This document shows positions 8,449 through 17,071 of a stretch of 64,000 bases of DNA, piece by piece. The notes below the pieces were generated by a model. That model was not told the origin of the DNA, did not search any database, and was given only the letters and a program-made list of their open reading frames with translations. Location of the stretch: NCBI GenBank assembly GCA_028686345.1, contig JAQUCE010000003.1, positions 27,445 through 91,444 of the forward strand. The letters run 5' to 3'. Position numbers and translations under genes: made by a program. Within the stretch, counting starts at the first letter, position 1; every line of letters starts with the position of its first letter. Source of the DNA: Kiritimatiellia bacterium. Its GTDB lineage: Bacteria; Verrucomicrobiota; Kiritimatiellia; RFP12; UBA1067.

Positions 8449-10089
8449 ATGCAAAATACTGAATTTTCAGAAAAGAGAACCCGCATCAAAGCAGCGAGCT
8501 TGATGTTTATTTTCATTGTGTTGGTTTTGACCGTGCTGCGCAGTGCGCAGGCTGCTGTACCTGCATTTGAAAGGGCCAGAAACTACCCGCATATCGGTCT
8601 GGCGCTGCCCTCACTGTCGCAAGCACAACCACGACCTTTGCCCATGCCGGAGGCGCACGCCTACTTAGCAGTGGATCTGGAGCTGCTCGAACGGGAAGAC
8701 CGCTTTGCGCCCTTTGACCTTTGGTTTCATGACGCGTGTGAAGGGCGCTGGCAGGACGCGAGCGGCAACATGCTGACCATTGGGAGGATCAAAACGCGGC
8801 TGCCCGGCTTTAGCGAGGAGCATGTCACGCGTGAACGTTTTGCAATCGAGAGCGCTAACAGCGTTTACCAGATTGACAGCCGCAAGCAGGAACAGATTCA
8901 CGAATGGGTGGCGACCTTCTGCAATGCGGAGCTCTCGGAGCCTGAAGCACTGAATATCAACTCCATCGCACTGAGCACTGTTTACGCATATACCTGCGCT
9001 ATGTCAAACACTCTGGTTTACAGCTTTCACCCGCGCCGCATCGGGAACGCGCGCAACTTTGAGTGGTTTTGCGTGATCCTGCAGCTGGTGGACATTGAGG
9101 ATCTCCAGGCATTCCAGCTTGATTTTGAGAGCAACTACATCGCAAAAATCACGCAGCCGCCGGCAACCTCCAAGAGAGAGGGGATCACCTCCACCGAGCT
9201 GGAAACCTCACGCAAGGGCAAAACAGATTTTAATCAGCCCAATCACCCGGTGCGGGTCGCGGCCCGCAAAAGCGTGCGAAATTACGAAGAGTGGTGGCTC
9301 GCCGAAACCGATGGCTACATCATCCTCTCTGATGTCAACACCGAGCTGGGCAAATCTTTGATTCAGCGGCTGCAGCGCGAGATGCCCCTGCTGCACGCAG
9401 CGTACCGCGCACTGGTGCCGCCGCTGACCGAGACGGACGACATATCTCTGATCAGGATCTTTCAGTCAAAGCGCGACTACAATCAATATGTCGGCGAAGG
9501 CCAGGAGTGGTCAGGCGGCATGTGGATGCCGCAGCGGCGCGAACTGGTCTTAACCCAGGAGTTCAACACCGAGGAGATCATGCGCACGATCCGTCATGAG
9601 GCGTTTCACCAGTACCTCTCCTATGCCTACTGCATGATCACCCCCCCGCCTTGGATGAACGAAGGGCACGCCTGCCTCTTTGAAGCCGCGCGAATTGATT
9701 CAAAGGGCAAGGTCATGATTGAGGAGGACGAAAAGCGGTGCAATCTGCTGTTGGAAAACCTGGAGCTGGCGACTGCGCTCATACCAGTGATGCTGGATCT
9801 GAGCTACAGCGAGTTTTATGGAGGCACACCCGCTGACCGTTCGTTAAGTTACGCACTGGCATGGGGTATCGCCTATTACCTGCAAAAAGGGGCGCCGCTG
9901 GAACGCAATACCCCCTTCAAAGAGCTGCTGCACGACAGTGCAACCGCACTGGTGGCAACGCGCAACTACCAGGAGGCCACCGCCCTGGCATTCATTGATC
10001 TTGACATGAAAGTTTTCCAGGACAACTTCAAAGATTTCTGGCTCAAGCGGCGGGCAACCGCCATGCGCTATGATCCCCTGAAGAAATAG
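8449..10089 (+). CDS. Secreted HEXXH protein (peptidase MA/DUF1570-like)
   Basis: A 546-aa exported protein with an N-terminal hydrophobic segment (LMFIFIVLVLTVLRSAQA). The start ATG 8449 follows the upstream stop by one base; an in-frame TTG at 8419 would overlap the upstream gene. The C-terminal third has a gluzincin pattern: IRHEAFHQYL (HEAFH near residue 382) and, about 20 residues on, WMNEGHACLFE, whose glutamate would be the third zinc ligand. This matches the peptidase MA-like families. Zinc protease activity is inferred, not shown. Tight coupling to the glycosidase gene suggests joint action on extracellular material, perhaps glycoproteins. Confidence 0.75.
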   Translation: MQNTEFSEKRTRIKAASLMFIFIVLVLTVLRSAQAAVPAFERARNYPHIGLALPSLSQAQPRPLPMPEAHAYLAVDLELLEREDRFAPFDLWFHDACEGRWQDASGNMLTIGRIKTRLPGFSEEHVTRERFAIESANSVYQIDSRKQEQIHEWVATFCNAELSEPEALNINSIALSTVYAYTCAMSNTLVYSFHPRRIGNARNFEWFCVILQLVDIEDLQAFQLDFESNYIAKITQPPATSKREGITSTELETSRKGKTDFNQPNHPVRVAARKSVRNYEEWWLAETDGYIILSDVNTELGKSLIQRLQREMPLLHAAYRALVPPLTETDDISLIRIFQSKRDYNQYVGEGQEWSGGMWMPQRRELVLTQEFNTEEIMRTIRHEAFHQYLSYAYCMITPPPWMNEGHACLFEAARIDSKGKVMIEEDEKRCNLLLENLELATALIPVMLDLSYSEFYGGTPADRSLSYALAWGIAYYLQKGAPLERNTPFKELLHDSATALVATRNYQEATALAFIDLDMKVFQDNFKDFWLKRRATAMRYDPLKK

Positions 10090-10091
10090 GG

Positions 10092-10215
10092 TGAAAGGCA
10101 CGCCATGGGATGTAGGGTTGCTTCTATGAAGCAATTGCGGATGCCGGGCGGGTGTTCGTCAAAGGCAGGCCATGGGGTTTCATTATCTTTGAGTCGCTCC
10201 GAGAGCCAACTCTGG
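10092..10215. repeat. Composite hairpin repeat, near-complete right part
   Basis: Contains a perfect hairpin, stem TTGCTTC, loop TAT, arm GAAGCAA at 10118-10134. This is followed by ATGCCGGGCGGG, CAAAGGCAGGCCATGG, TTTCATTATCTTTG and GAGAGCCAACTCT in the same order as at 48150-48270. Confidence 0.85.
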
Positions 10216-10308
10216 ATTTTCCGCCAACACGGAAAACAGTTGCGTTTTTTCACGATTTCAGGTAAATTGCACTAACTCGCTAGGGAACCAAGATGTAAAG
10301 GAGTCAGA

Positions 10309-10605
10309 ATGAAAAAACGATTTTTAATATCAGTGCTGCTAATGGTCATCATAGTCAACAGTGGCTGTGTGTACTCAAATGTCCGAGTGCCAATGAGCAA
10401 GAACTTCCAGAACACCCAGCGCGTTGACAAAACGGGCCAAGCGACCTCCCGTTCAGTGGCGTGGCTGGTTGCCTGGGGCGACGCCGGGTTGCAGGCCGCC
10501 GCTGAAGAGGGTGATCTCCAAACCTTGGAGTATGTTGACTACCAATTTGTCAATGTTATCTTCGGGCTCTACATGAGCCAGACAACCATTGTTTACGGCA
10601 ACTAA
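10309..10605 (+). CDS. TRL-type lipoprotein
   Basis: A 98-aa predicted lipoprotein. The signal peptide ends in the lipobox VNSGC, with the cysteine near residue 21. AAGGAG lies 7 bases before the ATG. The mature part has the TRL family features: WGDAGLQAAAEEGDL, LEYVDYQFVNVIFGLY and the C-terminal TTIVYGN. The family was named for a tRNA-associated locus; its function is not known. A second, diverged member follows after 14 bases, so the pair probably forms an operon. Confidence 0.8.
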   Translation: MKKRFLISVLLMVIIVNSGCVYSNVRVPMSKNFQNTQRVDKTGQATSRSVAWLVAWGDAGLQAAAEEGDLQTLEYVDYQFVNVIFGLYMSQTTIVYGN

Positions 10606-10619
10606 AGCATGTTTTGTCT

Positions 10620-10970
10620 ATGAAAAAAAAGCACACTGCGCTGATCATGCTTTTCGCTGTTGTGACAAGCCTCCTGCAAGCTGGATGCCTGGCACCGCAG
10701 GGAATAATATACACTCGTGTCACACAGCCGCACTCTCTGCCATCCTATCACCATGCGTGCCCGCTGGCCACTAAGCGATGTTATGTGAGTTTGACTCAAT
10801 TAAAAGAGCCTGTCACCCGTATGAACCTATCGGTGATGTGGTCCAACAGCGAGGTCAGAAAAGCGGCCCGCGCGGCTGGCATCCAGGAAATCTACTACAC
10901 TGATATCGAAACCCTCTCCATCCTTATGGGCACCTACAAACGCAACCGCATTATCTTCTACGGCAACTAA
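10620..10970 (+). CDS. Second TRL-type lipoprotein, diverged
   Basis: A 116-aa predicted lipoprotein with signal peptide MKKKHTALIMLFAVVTSLLQ and lipobox LQAGC. The C-terminal half repeats the TRL pattern (EVRKAARAAGIQEIYYTDIE, then GTYKRNRIIFYGN), matching the preceding gene. A cysteine pair in the middle (HACPLATKRC) is absent from its neighbour. ATG 10620 is preferred over TTG 10614; no clear ribosome binding site is seen. It was likely produced by duplication of the upstream gene. Function unknown. Confidence 0.75.
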   Translation: MKKKHTALIMLFAVVTSLLQAGCLAPQGIIYTRVTQPHSLPSYHHACPLATKRCYVSLTQLKEPVTRMNLSVMWSNSEVRKAARAAGIQEIYYTDIETLSILMGTYKRNRIIFYGN

Positions 10971-11080
10971 TCCAGATTTAAATTTCTGCGAAATCACCTT
11001 TAGACAGCCGATTAAAACCAAGCGTAATGTTATACTATAACAGTAAAATAAAAAACAAAACTAAAACTGCTGATTTGCGC

Positions 11081-11120
11081 TTGACTTGGCTGCCGCGGCA
11101 ATATATGTTGCATATATAAT
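11081..11120 (+). promoter_or_regulatory. Candidate promoter of the 11197 gene
   Basis: TTGACT (11081-11086) and TATGTT (11104-11109) are 17 bases apart. A perfect TATAAT lies at 11115-11120 but without a -35 box at normal spacing. The 10971-11196 gap is AT-rich and otherwise empty. Confidence 0.4.
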
Positions 11121-11196
11121 ATTTACAATATTAGTACTCGTGAATGGTTACTGAAGTTGAAGTTACCAAGACAGAGATCTGAATTGGAGGAAGAGC

Positions 11197-12660
11197 ATGA
11201 AAACTGCGCGACTGTATATTAACGGCATGGTGATTACGCTGGCTTTTGCGTCAATCGCTAACGCTAATCTGTTGACTAATCCAGGTTTTGAGAGTGGTAG
11301 TTTGGCTGGATGGATAGGCAGCGGAGGCAATTACTCCACGGTTACTTCGCCGGTGCATAGCGGCTCCTATGCATGTCACAACTTTAATCGTACTGCAACC
11401 TGGAATTCGATACGACGGAATATCGACCCCATCATGACTGTGGGCTCTACCTACCGGATATCGATCTGGGCATGCGTGAATTCGGATGGGCCTTACAAAG
11501 CCAACCTTCAGACCAAAGTCACCGCTAGCGGAAGCGGGACAATATACAAACAATTGGATACTAAAAACCTCACGACCGAGTGGAGCCAGCTGGTGGGAGA
11601 GTACACGTATACGTACGACGGGAGTCTGGCAGAGGCTGTGTTCTACGTCGTCAATCCTCCAGTCGGCGTGGATGTTTACTATGATGATGCATCAATCGTC
11701 CTGCTTTACCCTCTCTGGTCAGGCGAAACCACGCACTCCATCACACTTACTTCGGCATGGGTGTCAGCTAAGGCGGAGACGGATCTGACCGAGGCTGTTT
11801 TGGTATGGGATACGCAGGACCGCCACCCCGGCACGACCAACGACTGGCCCAACACTCTGAACCTCGGAGCACAGAGCGCCGGGCAGATAGCCGCTCAAAT
11901 GACAGGCCTTTCTAAGAACACTGAGTACACCTGGAGAATCTATGGCGCAAACAGCGTGACCAATGGTTGGACGGCGGCCAAAACATTTACCTGTTTTCCA
12001 AGTGTTGTCGGGCCGCTTGAGTCGAAAGACTCAATCGTTGGTGAACGCCAATCCAATGCGCCTGCAGCGGGCTACTACCCTGGTGCGACCCTCTCAAGCC
12101 CCAACCTCTCCGGTGCGCAGGGTTCATCTTATAAAGATGAACGGGAGAACCGGGTTGTTGTGTTAGGGTTCAAGCTTCCGACACTGCCGGGCGGAACGAC
12201 ATTCACAAACGCAACCCTCAATTTTGAGATTGTGAAGGCACGCGATCACGCGGGTATAGATCCCTCTTTAAACGTTTATCTCCTGGATACAGAGAACCCT
12301 GACAGTACGGGTACAAAGTTTTTCTATCATGGCTCAAGCGACAGCAACAGCGCTGTCGCATTCGTGGGCGAGACATACATTAGTGTCGGCACCGCAATTG
12401 AAACCTTCGCCGCTGATCAATATGATCAGGCTTATACCCTGACAGGGGCGGCGCGGACGCTTCTGGAAAGTTTCTATGGGGGCGACAATATCCCGAATCA
12501 AAGTGAAGCCTTTTTTCGGTTCAATTTGGACAAAGAGTGGAATTACGAGAGCGGAACCCCATATCAGCAGTACTGGCTTAACCTGGCCGATGACGAGTCG
12601 TCGCTGATTATTTATCACACCGAACCGCCTCCTAAGGATACCATTCTCATCATTCGTTAG
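11197..12660 (+). CDS. Secreted modular carbohydrate-binding protein with DNRLRE-like C-terminus
   Basis: A 487-aa exported protein. GGAGG lies 8 bases before ATG, and the signal peptide ends near ASIANA. Modules in order: a CBM4/9-like jelly roll (NLLTNPGFESGSLAGW... to about 165); a fibronectin type III-like module (about 170-268, ending NTEYTWRIYGANSVTNGWT); and a 217-residue C-terminal module (NRVVVLGFKLPTLPGG, ATLNFEIVKARD) resembling DNRLRE/CBM96 domains. No catalytic domain is seen. The last module is nearly identical in protein and DNA to the end of the 13018 gene. The protein ends PPPKDTILIIR, a short hydrophobic tail after prolines. A role in binding polysaccharide or the cell surface is inferred. 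Confidence 0.75.
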   Translation: MKTARLYINGMVITLAFASIANANLLTNPGFESGSLAGWIGSGGNYSTVTSPVHSGSYACHNFNRTATWNSIRRNIDPIMTVGSTYRISIWACVNSDGPYKANLQTKVTASGSGTIYKQLDTKNLTTEWSQLVGEYTYTYDGSLAEAVFYVVNPPVGVDVYYDDASIVLLYPLWSGETTHSITLTSAWVSAKAETDLTEAVLVWDTQDRHPGTTNDWPNTLNLGAQSAGQIAAQMTGLSKNTEYTWRIYGANSVTNGWTAAKTFTCFPSVVGPLESKDSIVGERQSNAPAAGYYPGATLSSPNLSGAQGSSYKDERENRVVVLGFKLPTLPGGTTFTNATLNFEIVKARDHAGIDPSLNVYLLDTENPDSTGTKFFYHGSSDSNSAVAFVGETYISVGTAIETFAADQYDQAYTLTGAARTLLESFYGGDNIPNQSEAFFRFNLDKEWNYESGTPYQQYWLNLADDESSLIIYHTEPPPKDTILIIR

Positions 12661-12689
12661 TTACGACGGCTGATCTATGAACCGTCCGA

Positions 12690-12990
12690 TTTGGTAAAGT
12701 AATAGGTTAAGATTAGGATGATTCCCCGACAACATTTTCTTAAGGAGCAACATGCTTGCCTAGCACTTCGGCAATACGTTAGATCCGCGCTGAGCGCGGA
12801 GTTTAGATTGCGGAATGCAAGGGTTGTCGTTCGGTGCAGCGGGTGCTTTATGAGCGGCATTTTGCAACCGGCATTTCAAAAGCACGCACCGGGGTGGATG
12901 GTTGCTGCTATCGTGCCCGCCGTAGCCCTGGCAAAGAAAGAGGAAGCGATTAGCGGACGACACTTGTTTGTGCTCGTCGCCTAAGCGGCT
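12690..12990. repeat. Degenerate mosaic of intergenic repeats
   Basis: The 12661-13017 gap holds no gene. It contains GTTAGATCCGCGCTGAGCGC (related to 3830-3850 and, inverted, 40690-40702), then a worn composite hairpin repeat (GCGGAATGCAAG, GTTCGGTGCAG, GAGCGGCATTTTGCAACCGG). A purine-rich ribosome binding site for the next gene follows at about 13002-13008. Confidence 0.6.
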
Positions 12991-13017
12991 GACGATAACC
13001 CCAAAAGGACAATATCG

Positions 13018-15540
13018 ATGTATCTCTGGTTCAGAATCACCTGTCTGGTCGCGCTGAGCATCTCTCTGCCCGGCGCACGAGCGGCGCAAGCGGCGTGGCG
13101 TTCAACTCTCTATCCCGAGAGCTGGATACCGACAGATGTGGATGCGCAGGGAAGATTCCTGCACGACTTCTCCTATGCCGGCTATCATCAGGGCGAATTG
13201 TCCATACCAACCGATCCGCCGGGAAGCACATATATTGTGACCAACACACCGTACAATGCCGACAATACCGGCGGCAACGACGCAACAGCGGCTATTCAGC
13301 AGGCGATTAACGATGCGGCCGCTGCGGGCGGCGGTGTGGTCTATCTGCCGGCAGGAACCTACAACGTCGCGCCGGGCGCTAACTCCTATGCGCTCCGCAT
13401 TAACCGCAGCGGTGTAGTGCTGCGCGGTGCCGGCAGCAATCAGACATATATCTGCAACACAGATCCCTCCATGCGCGCGAAGAGCGTCATCCTGGTCCAG
13501 CCGTCAACCGGTGATTGGCATGCCCCTCTCAGCGGGAGCGAGATTCTTGCTCCGTCGGATATAGGATATCCCTCCCGAACCATTCCCCTCAGCAGCGTCA
13601 GCGGGTTGAGTATTGGCGACACGGTGATTCTGCGTGCGGATTGCACGGATGACTTCATTGCGGAGCATTTAATGACTGGCTTGTGGAATGCGGATCTGCA
13701 AGGCCCCGCATTTTGCCGAAAGATCACCTCCGTCAATGTTGCGTCAAACACCATCAACGTTGATATCCCCACGCGTTACTACCTGAAGGCCCGCGACAGC
13801 GCCCGTATCTACAAGGTTGCGCCCCTCCTGGAAGAGGTGGGTCTTGAGGGCTTCTCAATTGGCATGAAGCAGAATTACAAGTCAGACTGGAAGGAGGAAG
13901 ACTACATTGTTCCCGGCACAGGTGCTTACGAAGTGCACTCTTCCCATGCGATCAAGTTCAAGCATGCCCGCAACTCGTGGGTTCAGCGCGTCTCCACCTA
14001 CAGGCCGCCCGCCAATGCGGGGGACTATCATGTGCTTTCAAACATATTACTGCTGGACGAGAGTATACATGTGACTGTACGTCAGTGCCTCTTTCAGAAG
14101 CCCCAATACAAGGGCGGCGGCGGAAACGGGTACGGGTATACATTAAGCGGCAACGACTGCCTGATCACAGATTGCACTGCTGTGAGTTGCAGGCACAACT
14201 ATGATCTCAAAAGCATGAAGACCTCGGGAAACGTCATACATCGCTCCCAAGGGCGATCCGCCAGACTCGCCTCTGATTTCCACATGCACCTGAGCATGGC
14301 AAACCTCTTTGACAGCATGTCGTTGAACGGCGATTTCCTACAGGCGGTCTATCGCCCTTACGGCACGATTCTGCACGGGCATTCCACCACGGAGTCCGTG
14401 TTCTGGAATACGTACGGAACGGGTTCCGGCACTGCGGTGGAATCGCGTCAGTGGGGCTGGGGCTACGTCATCGGCACCAGCGGCAGCCGCTCCTCCGTGA
14501 CCCGTGGAACAGCAAACAACACAGCACCTGAAGATTTCCTGGAAGGCCAGGGAAGCGGGGCCACCTTAGAGCCCCAATCACTCTACCTGGACCAACTGGC
14601 AAAGCGTTTGCGGGGTGTACTTGTGAATACCAGCCAGGAGTTGACGCGGTTCGGCCCGGACGTGGCCGTTCCGCTGCATGGCACAGTATACAGCTATGGC
14701 GACGGGGGTACAGTCAGCCAGGTATGGTCACAGGTGAGTGGACCGACTGCCGCCATTGCAGCGCCGCATGCGCTTAGCACAACCGTTGCCTGCGCAAAGA
14801 CCGGCACTTATGTTTTCAGGCTCACTGTCTGGGAGGGCGGGGCGACAAATCAGAGTGAGGTCACAGTAAGAGTGCTTGTCGGATCAGTCGCACCGCTCAG
14901 CTCAAAAGATGTGATCGTTGGTGAAAGTCAAACCAGCGCGCCTGCGGCGGGCTACTACCCTGATGCGACCCTGTCAAACAGCAATCTCTCGGGCACACAA
15001 GGCTCGTCGTATTCTAATGCGCGGGAGAACCGCGTTGTTGTGCTGGGGTTCAAACTTCCGACACTGCCAATTGGGTCGACATTCACAAACGCAACCCTCA
15101 ATTTTGAGATTGTCAAGGCACGCGATCACGCGGCTATAGATCCCTCTTTAAACGTTTATCTCCTGGATACAGAGAACCCTGACAGCACCGGCACAGAGTT
15201 TTTCTATCACGGTCCTGGCGACAGCAACAACGCTGTCACATTCGTGGGCGAGACATACATCAGTGTCGGCACAATTGCTGAAGAATTCGCCGCTGGTCAG
15301 TATGATCAGGCTTATACCCTGACAGGGGCGGCGCGGGCACTTCTGGAGAGCTTTTATGGCGGCGATAACACCCCGGATCAAAGCGAAGCATTTTTCCGTT
15401 TCAATTTGAACAAGGAGTGGAATTATTTGAGCGGAAGCCCATACCAGCAGTACTGGCTTAACTTGGCCGATGACGAGTCGTCGCTGTTTATTGAGCATAC
15501 TGTTCCGCCGCCTAAGGGGAGTGTTGTCATTATTTTTTAG
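13018..15540 (+). CDS. Secreted beta-helix (pectate lyase-like) protein with PKD-like and DNRLRE-like modules
   Basis: An 840-aa exported protein. AAAAGGAC lies about 9 bases before ATG, and the signal peptide ends near ARAAQA. A right-handed parallel beta-helix of the pectate lyase superfamily 3 type occupies roughly residues 75-530, opening with NDATAAIQQAINDAAAAGGG, VVYLPAGTYNV and GVVLRGAGSNQTYI. A PKD-like module follows (about 550-620, WSQVSGPTAAIAAP), then the 217-residue module shared with the 11197 gene. The C-terminus is PPPKGSVVIIF. Such helices bind or cleave acidic polysaccharides; catalytic residues cannot be assigned by eye. It is probably cotranscribed with the 15574 gene, which starts 33 bases downstream. 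Confidence 0.8.
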   Translation: MYLWFRITCLVALSISLPGARAAQAAWRSTLYPESWIPTDVDAQGRFLHDFSYAGYHQGELSIPTDPPGSTYIVTNTPYNADNTGGNDATAAIQQAINDAAAAGGGVVYLPAGTYNVAPGANSYALRINRSGVVLRGAGSNQTYICNTDPSMRAKSVILVQPSTGDWHAPLSGSEILAPSDIGYPSRTIPLSSVSGLSIGDTVILRADCTDDFIAEHLMTGLWNADLQGPAFCRKITSVNVASNTINVDIPTRYYLKARDSARIYKVAPLLEEVGLEGFSIGMKQNYKSDWKEEDYIVPGTGAYEVHSSHAIKFKHARNSWVQRVSTYRPPANAGDYHVLSNILLLDESIHVTVRQCLFQKPQYKGGGGNGYGYTLSGNDCLITDCTAVSCRHNYDLKSMKTSGNVIHRSQGRSARLASDFHMHLSMANLFDSMSLNGDFLQAVYRPYGTILHGHSTTESVFWNTYGTGSGTAVESRQWGWGYVIGTSGSRSSVTRGTANNTAPEDFLEGQGSGATLEPQSLYLDQLAKRLRGVLVNTSQELTRFGPDVAVPLHGTVYSYGDGGTVSQVWSQVSGPTAAIAAPHALSTTVACAKTGTYVFRLTVWEGGATNQSEVTVRVLVGSVAPLSSKDVIVGESQTSAPAAGYYPDATLSNSNLSGTQGSSYSNARENRVVVLGFKLPTLPIGSTFTNATLNFEIVKARDHAAIDPSLNVYLLDTENPDSTGTEFFYHGPGDSNNAVTFVGETYISVGTIAEEFAAGQYDQAYTLTGAARALLESFYGGDNTPDQSEAFFRFNLNKEWNYLSGSPYQQYWLNLADDESSLFIEHTVPPPKGSVVIIF

Positions 15541-15573
15541 TCGCCTGCCGGGCGAAAAAAACAAGGAGTTATT

Positions 15574-16692
15574 ATGCGAAATTTGCTTTTTATTTATGTA
15601 TTGTGCGCCGGGCTGGATGTTATGGGGATAATTACTCCCAATGGTCATAAGGCGGAAACGGATAGCGACCGTATCGAGGCGGCGATCGCCGAGGCGGTAA
15701 GAACAGGAGAGCGTTCAATCGAGATTCCGAGAATGAATGCCGCACGTAACGGAGCGCTCTGGCTGATTGACCGCGCGATTCTGTTGCCCTCAGATTTCAC
15801 TCTGATTCTGCGCGGCTGCATAGTGCGCCTCGCACCTGGAACCCAGGACAACCTGATTCGCAATGCAGGAACCGTCATGCAGCCGATGCAGGGTAATCAG
15901 AACATCCATATCCTCGGTATTGGCAACCCAGTACTGAGCGGAGGCCTCAAGGCCCACTTTGATCCACCGGGCGACCGGAGTGGCTGGCGCACCATCGGCG
16001 TGCTACTCTACGATGTGCAGCACTTCACCGTTGACGGTCTAACACTGGAAGAGACCCAAGCCTGGGGTATCTCGGTTGAAAACGGCTGCTCTAACGGACG
16101 CATCTCCAACATTGCCTTTAAAGACAGCAACAAGATGCCGAACCAGGATGGCGTCGATATCCGCAAGGGGTGTCACGACATCCTTATCGAAAACATCACC
16201 GGCGCGGTCGGGGACGATGCTGTGGCACTAACTGGATTGCGCAATGCCAAAGACCAGACAAATTCCAGCAGTCGCACCATGCAGATCGGCGGGAACTATG
16301 CCCGGGAGAACGATGACATCTATAACATTACTATCAGGAATGTGCAGGCCAAGTGCACCGGTGGACACGGAATCATCAGGCTTTTGAACCACGATGGCAT
16401 CCGGATGTACAACATCATTGTGCGCGACATCATCGACACCTCTACAGGTAAAGAGCCGCGTGTGCAGGCTGCCATACGTATTGGTGACACCAACTACTCG
16501 TCGATACGTAAATCAGAGCTGGGCGAAATGTTCAACATTACAGTCGACACCGTCAAGACCCGCGGAAAAATTGCGGTGCTAATTAAGGGGCCGTTAAAGA
16601 ACTCAGTGATCCAAAACATTATGGGCTTTGACGGGTGCACAAATCTGGTACAGGAGAGCGCACTGGTTGAAAACGTGAAGATTGAGAAGTGA
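15574..16692 (+). CDS. Beta-helix protein, polygalacturonase-like (GH28 superfamily)
   Basis: A 372-aa protein with a short signal peptide (MRNLLFIYVLCAGLDVMG) and AAGGAG 7 bases before ATG. The chain is a right-handed beta-helix: RIEAAIAEAVRTGERSIEIP, ILLPSDFTLILRGC, then coils such as NGCSNGRISNIAFKDSN, MPNQDGVDIRKGCHDILIEN and AVGDDAVALTG. The pair of acidic patches (NQDGVDI and GDDAVAL) resembles the NTD and G/Q-DD motifs of GH28 polygalacturonases. The family is therefore likely, though pectin need not be the substrate. It lies downstream of the modular beta-helix protein with the same orientation. Confidence 0.75.
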   Translation: MRNLLFIYVLCAGLDVMGIITPNGHKAETDSDRIEAAIAEAVRTGERSIEIPRMNAARNGALWLIDRAILLPSDFTLILRGCIVRLAPGTQDNLIRNAGTVMQPMQGNQNIHILGIGNPVLSGGLKAHFDPPGDRSGWRTIGVLLYDVQHFTVDGLTLEETQAWGISVENGCSNGRISNIAFKDSNKMPNQDGVDIRKGCHDILIENITGAVGDDAVALTGLRNAKDQTNSSSRTMQIGGNYARENDDIYNITIRNVQAKCTGGHGIIRLLNHDGIRMYNIIVRDIIDTSTGKEPRVQAAIRIGDTNYSSIRKSELGEMFNITVDTVKTRGKIAVLIKGPLKNSVIQNIMGFDGCTNLVQESALVENVKIEK

Positions 16693-16764
16693 CCCTAAAA
16701 GTGATAATGGATTAGTGCAAGCATCTTGCTTGCAACAACTCTCAGTATGGCTGTGCTCTGTTTG

Positions 16765-16832
16765 GAAGACACGCTAAAGCGTGAACTACATACCTCGAAA
16801 ACCGTATGTAGTTCACGCTTTAGCGTGTCTTC
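16765..16832. repeat. Perfect 29-bp inverted repeat
   Basis: Arms 16765-16793 and 16804-16832 are perfectly complementary, with a 10-base spacer. Each arm also contains its own small hairpin (CACGC-TAAA-GCGTG). Related CACGCTT.AGCGTG hairpins occur near 58613-58628. It has no T-run. It lies between the 15574 gene and rpsB. Confidence 0.95.
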
Positions 16833-16926
16833 TGAACATGTGGGCGGTCATAATTAGAATTGCTGATTTTTTCTCTCTTAGACTTGCTATTCTCCAGGAA
16901 TTCCTGTATCTTATTTCCTTTTACAG

Positions 16927-17033
16927 CACGGACTGTCGAGTGACAGCACCGTGTGGAAGCGAAGACGTTCTGAGGATCCATGACTTCAGACGCCAAAGCG
17001 GATTAACTTGCAGGGTTTACTAAACCGTCTTTT
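16927..17033 (+). promoter_or_regulatory. Candidate structured leader of rpsB-tsf
   Basis: Two hairpins precede rpsB. At 16927-16953, CACGG pairs with CCGTG and encloses CTGTC-GAGT-GACAG. At 17014-17026, GGTTT-ACT-AAACC is followed by GTCTTTT, a weak terminator shape. Control of S2 operons through leader RNA is known in several bacteria; a match to a known motif cannot be claimed from reading. Confidence 0.4.
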
Positions 17034-17071
17034 CCGGGCGGAACTCTGTTTTAATGTTAAAGGATAATATC

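Noticed and set aside
12625..12660. PEP-CTERM sorting signal
   Set aside because: There is a proline cluster and a terminal arginine, but no VPEP motif and no full membrane helix; kept only as a possible new tail type.
12718..12984. 88-aa plus-strand frame before the 13018 gene
   Set aside because: It is a translation of degenerate composite repeat DNA; no ribosome binding site.
16781..17023. 80-aa protein upstream of rpsB
   Set aside because: It starts inside the perfect inverted repeat and has no ribosome binding site; the region looks like a leader RNA instead.
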